A stretch of 11,060 nt of DNA from Nitrososphaerales archaeon TH703 (GTDB lineage Archaea > Thermoproteota > Nitrososphaeria > Nitrososphaerales > Nitrososphaeraceae): contig JAATVL010000141.1 of the NCBI GenBank assembly GCA_014523525.1, positions 1 through 11,060 of the forward strand, given 5' to 3'. Numbering within the stretch: the first letter of the stretch is position 1; the number at the start of each line of letters is the position of its first letter. The position numbers and the translations under genes were made by a program. Positions 5,935-11,060 of the stretch are shown piece by piece. Under the pieces are notes generated by a model that worked only from the letters and a program-made list of their open reading frames with translations, was not told where the DNA came from and made no database searches.

Positions 5935-6265
5935 TTACAATTATAATTATACCCACATATCTAAAAAGATACTGAACAAATCAAGCATTTTGGCTCGTTC
6001 TGGCCTGTCCCTATCATCATTGCTAGTTAACTCGGCAAATTTATTCCCTATGGTTACATTAGTTAACTGTCAATACACATTAATCATGATATAGTAATAA
6101 AATATTCAATGCTATTTATCAGAATATCGTACGTAGAGTCCAATCTGAATCAGGTATTAGCGCAAACTTTACTAGTCTTCTTCCTAAGACCGGCAAGGTC
6201 AATTTATTTATTAGTAATTATTGACATTCTATTTCGGTCCAAAATATCACGTCTCGGATTAGTGT
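5935..6265. other. Poorly coding gap of about 330 bases; orphan frame and repeated AGTTAACT palindromes
   Basis: No convincing gene with a normal start is seen here, nor any tRNA-like or rRNA-like sequence. Two things stand out. First, a 40-codon minus-strand frame (5947-6069) between stops has protein-like, charged composition (for example FAELTSNDDRDRPERAKMLD) but only a late ATG that would leave 13 residues. Second, TAGTTAACT, which contains the palindrome AGTTAACT, occurs twice, at 6024-6032 and 6060-6068. The part nearest fttA (about 6070-6265) shows nothing I can interpret. Confidence 0.4.
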
Positions 6266-8365
6266 CTATCTCAATTTAATAATTTCGCGACTATCTGGAA
6301 CAGTAGATCTTATCTTGAATCTGGAGAAAATAGTACTTGCTACGTTTTCTGATTTTGACCTTTCCCCATGATTAACCAATACTCTTTTTGGTTTTATTCT
6401 AGCAGTAAAATTCATTATTTGGTTAAAATCACTATGGCCACTAAATCCATCAATTTTTTGACTTGCGCATTTGATTGGAATGACTTTAACTTTACCTTTT
6501 TCGTCAAGCATGCTAATCTCCATCAAGCCTCCGTCTATAACCCGCCGTCCCAAGGTTCCATTAATTTGGTAGGAAACAAATATTATACTGTTTTTCTTAT
6601 CTGGTGCAATTTTCTTAAAGTATTCGACGGACGGTCCTCCCTCCAACATTCCAGAGGTGGCCATTATTACACTTGGGTTCTCGTCATTGAACACCTCTTC
6701 CCTTCTTTCATACCCATTAACAACGGTAAAATATTCTGATTGAAACGGATTTACTCCATTGGACACCGATTTTCTGACATCAAATCCAAGGTAGTGTGCA
6801 TAGGACATGTGTATTGCACTTGCCTCTGATATCATCCCTTCAATAAATACCGGAGCCTCCATTAGACGTCCTTCTCTCATTTCTTTATCAAGAACCAACA
6901 TTATTTCTTGGGCCCTTCCAACTGCAGGAACAGGAATCAAGACTTTTCCCCCAACAGACAAAGTCCTATTGATAGCATCTGTAAAAGTTTTGTATACTAT
7001 AGATTGATCTGGCATTACGTCGGTTGTATTGCCATATGTACTTTCAGTTATCAATGTCTCTACTCTAGGATAAGCAGAAACAGCACTATCCAACAACTGG
7101 GTTCTGGCATATTTATAATCACCAGAATAAAGAATATTATGAGTCCCAAATACATTAATGTGTACAGTAGCACTTCCCATTATATGTCCAGCATTGTTGA
7201 ATGTTATAGTGATATCTGGAGAAATATCTGTAGGTTTCCCATAAGGTAACGTTATACAGTGTTTAATAACTTCGTTGACGTCTCTTGTTTCGTATGGTAA
7301 AAACGTTCCATTGCTTTTGGAAATCTTTACGGAATCGTATTGAAGCAGTGTCATTAAAGGAAGAGTAGGTTCTGTGCAATAAACTGGACCCTTATAACCA
7401 TATTTGAATAGTGTTGGTAAAAATCCTTGATGATCTATATGTGCATGACTTATGACGACGGCATCTATTTCATCCAGATCAAAATTAAACCAGTCTAATC
7501 GTGGATATGCTGAAATTCCTAACGGTTCACCAGGATTAATGCCGCAATCTAGCATTATTTTGCTTTCTGAAGTTACGACAATGAAACATGATCTCCCAAC
7601 TTGTTTAACCCCGCCCAGACAGAAAATAACTATTTCCTCCTTATTTCTAATCTTAGACTTAAGTTCAGTAATTTCTGAATTTTTTTCACTTAATTGATTG
7701 ATGAGATTTAAATTCGAATCGTTGCCTTTCAAAACAAGTGGAGGTCTAAAAACTCTCTTGCCTAGGGATTGTAAAAAAAAACTTCTCTCCTTTGCAGAAC
7801 CCTTCTGGGTAGAGTGAATCATGTTCATACAACTCGACTGAATATGCGGAGAACGTAATGTATGAGCTATCCAACCAGTTGCCTGGGCAATTTCGATTAC
7901 CATATCGGCGTCTATTGATTCAGGACGATTTACCTCAAGGACTACTTCGCCTGTGGCATCATCACAAAATACAGCAGATATTGTAACCTCATCTGGTAAC
8001 ATCTTTATTACTGTTGATCTTGTTTCCTCTTCAGATAATCTAATTGAGGGATCAGTTCTTACGACAAACCTTTTCTTAACATTTTTTGAAAGAGACGAAA
8101 GATAATAAGTCAATTCAGTTAACGAAAATTTTGGATTTAAAGTATAAAGAGCAACATATGGACCTTCAAATCTTATGTTTGTAATCTGTGACTCCTTTGG
8201 AATTGATTTCAGAACCATATCTTTGAAGAAATCTTCGTCAATTTTCTTCGTATGTTGAATTTGATTAGCAGATAAAGAATCAGTATGTTGTTTAACTTTG
8301 CCACTGTTCTCTAGTGCAGAAATACTCTCATCTACAGAATTATTACTTAGGTTTTCATTACTCAC
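6266..8365 (-). CDS. fttA: aCPSF1 / FttA: KH and beta-CASP metallo-beta-lactamase ribonuclease, transcription terminator factor
   Basis: Archaeal homologue of CPSF73, a zinc-dependent RNase of the beta-CASP family that cleaves nascent RNA and drives transcription termination (FttA/aCPSF1). After a polar N-terminal extension (1-42), two KH-like RNA-binding domains span about 43-180. The metallo-beta-lactamase core carries HAHIDH (307-312), AGHIMGSA (392-399) and SGDYKY (414-419). The beta-CASP insert includes ESTYG (441-445), GGKVLIPVPAVGRAQE (472-487) and MATSGMLEGGP (568-578). GFSGHSD (640-646) and VNHGE (664-668) supply the last metal ligands, so the active site looks complete. At 699 residues it is longer than the roughly 630-650 I expect. 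The excess lies in the N-terminus and in a linker around 212-243, just before the EIVIFCLGG strand. The start is GTG 8365. It is monocistronic or follows the S2P gene by 185 bases. Confidence 0.95.
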   Translation of the reverse strand: MSNENLSNNSVDESISALENSGKVKQHTDSLSANQIQHTKKIDEDFFKDMVLKSIPKESQITNIRFEGPYVALYTLNPKFSLTELTYYLSSLSKNVKKRFVVRTDPSIRLSEEETRSTVIKMLPDEVTISAVFCDDATGEVVLEVNRPESIDADMVIEIAQATGWIAHTLRSPHIQSSCMNMIHSTQKGSAKERSFFLQSLGKRVFRPPLVLKGNDSNLNLINQLSEKNSEITELKSKIRNKEEIVIFCLGGVKQVGRSCFIVVTSESKIMLDCGINPGEPLGISAYPRLDWFNFDLDEIDAVVISHAHIDHQGFLPTLFKYGYKGPVYCTEPTLPLMTLLQYDSVKISKSNGTFLPYETRDVNEVIKHCITLPYGKPTDISPDITITFNNAGHIMGSATVHINVFGTHNILYSGDYKYARTQLLDSAVSAYPRVETLITESTYGNTTDVMPDQSIVYKTFTDAINRTLSVGGKVLIPVPAVGRAQEIMLVLDKEMREGRLMEAPVFIEGMISEASAIHMSYAHYLGFDVRKSVSNGVNPFQSEYFTVVNGYERREEVFNDENPSVIMATSGMLEGGPSVEYFKKIAPDKKNSIIFVSYQINGTLGRRVIDGGLMEISMLDEKGKVKVIPIKCASQKIDGFSGHSDFNQIMNFTARIKPKRVLVNHGERSKSENVASTIFSRFKIRSTVPDSREIIKLR

Positions 8366-8418
8366 TTTAACATTCTTCTAGATACTCGGTCTGATTTTTT
8401 ACAATCCTTACTTCCAAT

Positions 8419-8441
8419 AGTGATAATCAATTACTATCACA
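8419..8441. promoter_or_regulatory. Interrupted palindrome upstream of fttA
   Basis: GTGATA (8420-8425) and TATCAC (8435-8440) form inverted arms around a 9-base A+T-rich centre that itself continues the symmetry imperfectly (8 of 10 pairs over 21 bases). It lies 55-75 bases upstream of the fttA GTG. It could be an operator upstream of a weak TATA-like stretch (GTAAAAAATC, around 8393-8402) or a structured leader. No factor can be named. Confidence 0.3.
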
Positions 8442-8550
8442 ATGCAATAGCAAGGTCATTAAGGTCCTTTCCGGCTTGTATCCACAATGAAAATGAACAT
8501 CTCTATTAATATATATTTTGGAAAGTACTTGCTTTTTCCCACTCTTTATT

Positions 8551-9651
8551 TTAGAAAGGCAGATACGGTAGAAATATCGCTAAGGCCACAATTATTATTG
8601 TTATTGTAGATACTGCTGATGAGATATTCTTAAGACGATTCTTATCAATTTTGGATCTGCTCTCTATTAGCGATCCGTACAATTGACCTCCGTCCAAAAA
8701 GGCAATAGGAAGAGCATTAAATATTCCGAGATTAAAATTGATAAACCATAGCCAGAAGAGTGAATTTGCAATTATTGGAAATGATGAACCGAAAATGTTT
8801 GATTCATATTTTGGTGCCATAAAATCTGAAAAAGGTACAAGTTGTTCGGCTAATGTCGGCGGCGGAAGTATAGGAACTAGATGATTTATATCAAACGTGA
8901 AATATTTCTTGTATAATTCAAGAGCCAACTTGGGATCTAATGATACCATCGCCGTTCTAACACCAAGAATGGGTTTGGTAGGGTCAGTATCGGCAGGAAT
9001 TGATAAATCATTTGTTTTTTTATTACCTTCTCTGTCCTGCCATACAATTGAAGGTTGTTTACCAATATTTGATCTTAGAGTTTGCAATAAGTCTTCTTGA
9101 CTACGTATTTCAGTTTGGCCAATTGACAGGATGCTCGACCCTTGTGTGAGACCAATTTTTTCTGCTAGAGATCCCTCTGTGACGCTGACTATTTCAAGTC
9201 CACTCTTCGGGACAGCTATAGTAGGGAGTGGCGTCAAAGTGGATAATAACACAAATAGCAAGGCCAGTGAGATTGTAGCAAGAATCATATTGTTTAGCGG
9301 ACCAGCCGTAAGAACTGCACTTTTCTCCTTTAGTGTTGCATTGGATAATCCATCTTTATCAAGGTTAACAAAAGCTCCAACAGGAATAAAGAGTACAAAA
9401 GCAATACCGGTTGATTCCACCTTTATTCCATAAACCCTAGCAACGATACCATGCCCTGCCTCATGTATGAAGACACTTATTATGAGAGCCATCAAAGTGT
9501 AAGTAAGCGGTAGAATTGGATTTATTATAGGGATAAGAAGGTTGCCTCTAAGTCCTATAACTTTGGCATTCTCTCTCACAGAAACATTTGAAACGATATT
9601 TGTTATTCCACCAATTATTAATAATATCGCAATAGCCGTTATGGCGGGCAT
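8551..9651 (-). CDS. Site-2 protease family (M50) intramembrane zinc metalloprotease with PDZ domain; true N-terminus probably upstream
   Basis: Intramembrane protease of the S2P/RseP type, which cuts transmembrane segments of regulatory proteins to release signals. The zinc site has HEAGH (63-67) in a membrane helix, and the third ligand Asp320 in NALPIAFLDGG (312-322). TAGPLNN (115-121) marks the following conserved membrane segment. A PDZ domain occupies about 143-230 (VSVTEGSLAEKIGLTQGSSI). Final hydrophobic segments lie at about 291-318 and 343-364. The ATG at 9651 gives 366 residues. However, the frame is open without a stop up to 9820, and this extra part encodes family-like sequence (YGLKFFDYVAKTRIAKAYARA) that normally precedes the first listed helix. 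It contains no ATG, GTG or TTG, so the real start is unusual or a frameshift is present near 9780-9800. Confidence 0.9.
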   Translation of the reverse strand: MPAITAIAILLIIGGITNIVSNVSVRENAKVIGLRGNLLIPIINPILPLTYTLMALIISVFIHEAGHGIVARVYGIKVESTGIAFVLFIPVGAFVNLDKDGLSNATLKEKSAVLTAGPLNNMILATISLALLFVLLSTLTPLPTIAVPKSGLEIVSVTEGSLAEKIGLTQGSSILSIGQTEIRSQEDLLQTLRSNIGKQPSIVWQDREGNKKTNDLSIPADTDPTKPILGVRTAMVSLDPKLALELYKKYFTFDINHLVPILPPPTLAEQLVPFSDFMAPKYESNIFGSSFPIIANSLFWLWFINFNLGIFNALPIAFLDGGQLYGSLIESRSKIDKNRLKNISSAVSTITIIIVALAIFLPYLPF

Positions 9652-9822
9652 TATGTAAGTATTAGCTCTAGCGTATGCTTTTGCAATTCTGGTCTTTGCT
9701 ACGTAATCAAAGAATTTTAGACCATAAGGAGTGTGGAGTAAAATTAGCGGGAATGGGTGAAATATATCGGCGTGAATACCTTTTTGTTTTTGTTTTTCCA
9801 GATCAATAAGTACAATAATTTA

Positions 9823-9952
9823 CATATTTAAATTAACTCATAGGTATTGAACTATAAATAGTATCGATGGAAATTACACGATTTTGATTCAGGAGGTAAA
9901 ATATCACATTAAATCAATATATATTATAAATTATCATAAATCGTTACTAGTG
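9823..9952. other. A+T-rich intergenic region between S2P and small zinc-finger gene
   Basis: I see no coding sequence here. On the minus strand, ACTATTTATAG (about 9851-9861) and TTAATTTAAATATG (about 9827-9840) are TATA-like and could serve the protease gene. Either would place the transcription start near 9805-9832, at or inside the upstream open frame rather than near the ATG at 9651. Confidence 0.3.
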
Positions 9953-10132
9953 TCAATCTTTTTTCCACAGGTCTACAACAGATCTTTTTGATTTTGGCAT
10001 TTCATCATCATTAATTTCTAGTTGCTTTTCCAACTTTTTTTTCCTTGCAGTATGATCAGATTCCTTGATGTGGTTTTCTAATGATAATGCTTCTATTGAC
10101 CTCTGACAAATATTGCAGTAAAATTCTTCCAA
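9953..10132 (-). CDS. Small C2H2-type zinc-finger protein, 59 residues, TTG start
   Basis: A short frame from TTG 10132 to TGA 9953. Near the N-terminus, FYCNICQRS begins a single zinc finger: Cys6-x2-Cys9-x11-His21-x5-His27. The spacing and the continuing basic helix (TARKKKLEKQLE, about 28-39) resemble U1/matrin-type C2H2 fingers that bind RNA or DNA. The tail ends in the mixed-charge segment KSKRSVVDLWKKD. A stop codon (10133-10135) directly precedes the TTG, so this must be the start if the gene is real. A TATA-like GAATTAAATTTGG is centred about 28 bases upstream, consistent with a leaderless transcript. It is divergent from the TauE-like gene, 140 bases apart. The clean metal-ligand pattern makes chance unlikely. 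The target is unknown. Confidence 0.75.
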   Translation of the reverse strand: MEEFYCNICQRSIEALSLENHIKESDHTARKKKLEKQLEINDDEMPKSKRSVVDLWKKD

Positions 10133-10272
10133 CTATGACTCAGTCAGTATGAGCCAAATTTAATTCATGATATTAATGGCATGGTATAAATTTCACCAAA
10201 ATATTGCAAACTGAATCCTGCAAACAATTTATTAAGTTACTACAATCGTATAAGAACAGATAGGTATTAGAC
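10133..10272. promoter_or_regulatory. Divergent promoter region, zinc-finger gene / TauE-like gene
   Basis: A 140-base gap. The minus-strand TATA-like box for the zinc-finger gene lies around 10155-10167. On the plus strand, AATTTATTAAG (about 10226-10237) is centred about 40 bases before the TTG of the exporter gene. No clear Shine-Dalgarno precedes either TTG. The small zinc-finger protein could in principle regulate this shared region, but nothing in the sequence shows it. Confidence 0.35.
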
Positions 10273-11060
10273 TTGGAAGAGTTTTTCCTTTTTCCTTTTT
10301 TTGCCTTAATCGGTTTGATTGCGGGCATTTTGGGGTCCATGATAGGGATAGGGGGAGGAATTATAATCTCTCCTGTTCTGACATTCCTTGGTCTGCCACC
10401 ACCACAAGTAGCAGGTACAAGTCTCTTTGCAGTTTCATCTACTAGCATCTCTTCAACTATAGCATATGCTAAATCAAAAAAGATCCAATACATGTTGGGG
10501 ATTAAAATGGCGCTATTATCAATTCCTGGTGCGATAATAGGTTCGTATTTTTCAACTGAAATCGACCCAGGTTATTTCAAGATAATACTCGCAATAATAC
10601 TACTTGGAACAGGAATATATCTGATGTATAAAAAAGCAATAATCAATGGAAATTCCTTGTCATTTAATTCTACATGGGTAAAAGTTCTTTTTTATTCCAG
10701 TACTTTTGTTGCTGGGATTATCTCAAGTTTATTCGGAGTAGGAGGAGGAGTCATATTTGTTCCTCTTATGATAATGATTATCGGATTAACGATGCATTTG
10801 GCTGCTCCCACATCGCAATTCATTTTAATGATTACATCTTTAGTCGGATTATCGATACATATAATATTAGGAAATCCTCAATATCTCCCTGCGGTATTAC
10901 TGTCAATAGGTGCGTTTATAGGTGCTCAGATAGGATCAAGATTAACATCCAAATTGAGTGAACAAAAATTAAGATTAATTCTTGGGATTACTTTTGTTGG
11001 TATTGCAGCTAAATTAATGTTTGATTTTTATCAAGTTACGTATTCAACAAGTATGACTTG
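10273..11060 (+). CDS. TauE/SafE family membrane transporter, 3' end beyond window
   Basis: Multi-span membrane protein of the TauE/SafE (DUF81) family, whose members are proposed to export sulfite, sulfoacetate or other small organic anions across the cytoplasmic membrane. Both signature halves of the internal repeat are visible: GILGSMIGIGGGIIISPVL (18-36) and GIISSLFGVGGGVIFVPLM (148-166). Each is followed by further hydrophobic helices and by a TS motif (AGTS at 47-50, APTS at 178-181). About seven to eight membrane segments can be counted. The frame starts at TTG 10273. A stop (TAG 10261-10263) lies three codons upstream of it and no ATG or GTG lies between. It runs 262 codons to the right edge without a stop. 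The family is usually about 250-270 residues, so only the last few residues are probably missing. The substrate cannot be inferred from context. Confidence 0.9.
   Translation, partial: MEEFFLFPFFALIGLIAGILGSMIGIGGGIIISPVLTFLGLPPPQVAGTSLFAVSSTSISSTIAYAKSKKIQYMLGIKMALLSIPGAIIGSYFSTEIDPGYFKIILAIILLGTGIYLMYKKAIINGNSLSFNSTWVKVLFYSSTFVAGIISSLFGVGGGVIFVPLMIMIIGLTMHLAAPTSQFILMITSLVGLSIHIILGNPQYLPAVLLSIGAFIGAQIGSRLTSKLSEQKLRLILGITFVGIAAKLMFDFYQVTYSTSMT

Noticed and set aside
6368..7249. Plus-strand frames opposite fttA (several of 60-120 codons)
   Set aside because: They are antisense to conserved beta-CASP motifs. Their serine/tyrosine-rich translations are typical shadows of a real minus-strand gene.
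9891..9900. Perfect Shine-Dalgarno-like AGGAGGT on the plus strand
   Set aside because: No ATG, GTG or TTG follows within a useful distance and the sequence downstream is A+T-rich with stops, so it is probably chance.
10173..10493. 106-codon minus-strand frame opposite the exporter gene
   Set aside because: It is antisense to the clearly coding TauE/SafE frame, whose glycine-rich signature motifs explain this sequence, and its own translation resembles no protein.
1..11060. Search for CRISPR arrays, insertion sequences, tRNA/rRNA genes and toxin-antitoxin pairs
   Set aside because: No regularly spaced repeats, transposase motifs, T-arm-like GGTTCGA sequences or paired small toxin genes were seen. 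The small zinc-finger genes stand alone.

Overview
The window looks like chromosomal DNA of an ammonia-oxidising archaeon (Thaumarchaeota/Nitrososphaeria). The low G+C content and mix of genes would suit Nitrosocosmicus or a relative, but the genus is an inference. The domain-level call is firm. The window encodes archaeal/eukaryotic-type aIF5A with a hypusination site, ribosomal protein S8e, a UPF0147 protein and the KH/beta-CASP termination nuclease aCPSF1 (FttA). Several genes have a TATA-like box about 25-35 bases before the start codon, as expected for leaderless or short-leader archaeal transcripts. Starts at TTG or GTG outnumber ATG starts.

Layout. Bases 1-451 (+) hold the 3' part of a YfcE/MJ0936-type metallophosphodiesterase, cut by the left edge. 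It converges on a minus-strand block: aIF5A (511-903), an unrecognised 213-residue protein (961-1602) and a family 2 glycosyltransferase (1673-2542). A divergent promoter region separates the glycosyltransferase from a plus-strand HemB-like protein (2653-3582). This keeps the HemB fold motifs and zinc cysteines but is altered around the active-site lid. It converges on a minus-strand group read in the order scpA, scpB, rps8e (5342 down to 3677), which joins chromosome-condensation subunits of SMC to a ribosomal protein. A UPF0147 gene (5468-5773, +) diverges from scpA. A poorly coding stretch follows (5774-6265), holding a 47-residue zinc-finger protein. Next come fttA (6266-8365, -), a membrane site-2 protease (8551-9651, -, probably starting further upstream), a 59-residue zinc-finger protein (9953-10132, -) and a TauE/SafE-type membrane exporter (10273 to the right edge, +).

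Most genes are housekeeping: translation (aIF5A, S8e), chromosome organisation (ScpA/ScpB), transcription termination and RNA 3'-end formation (FttA), and membrane proteolysis (S2P). I see no mobile element, CRISPR array, tRNA or rRNA, and no clear defence system. The points that deserve a second look are the divergent HemB paralogue, the two TTG-started mini zinc-finger proteins, the missing conventional start of the protease gene, the perfect 16-bp palindrome at the aIF5A promoter, and the unknown 213-residue protein.
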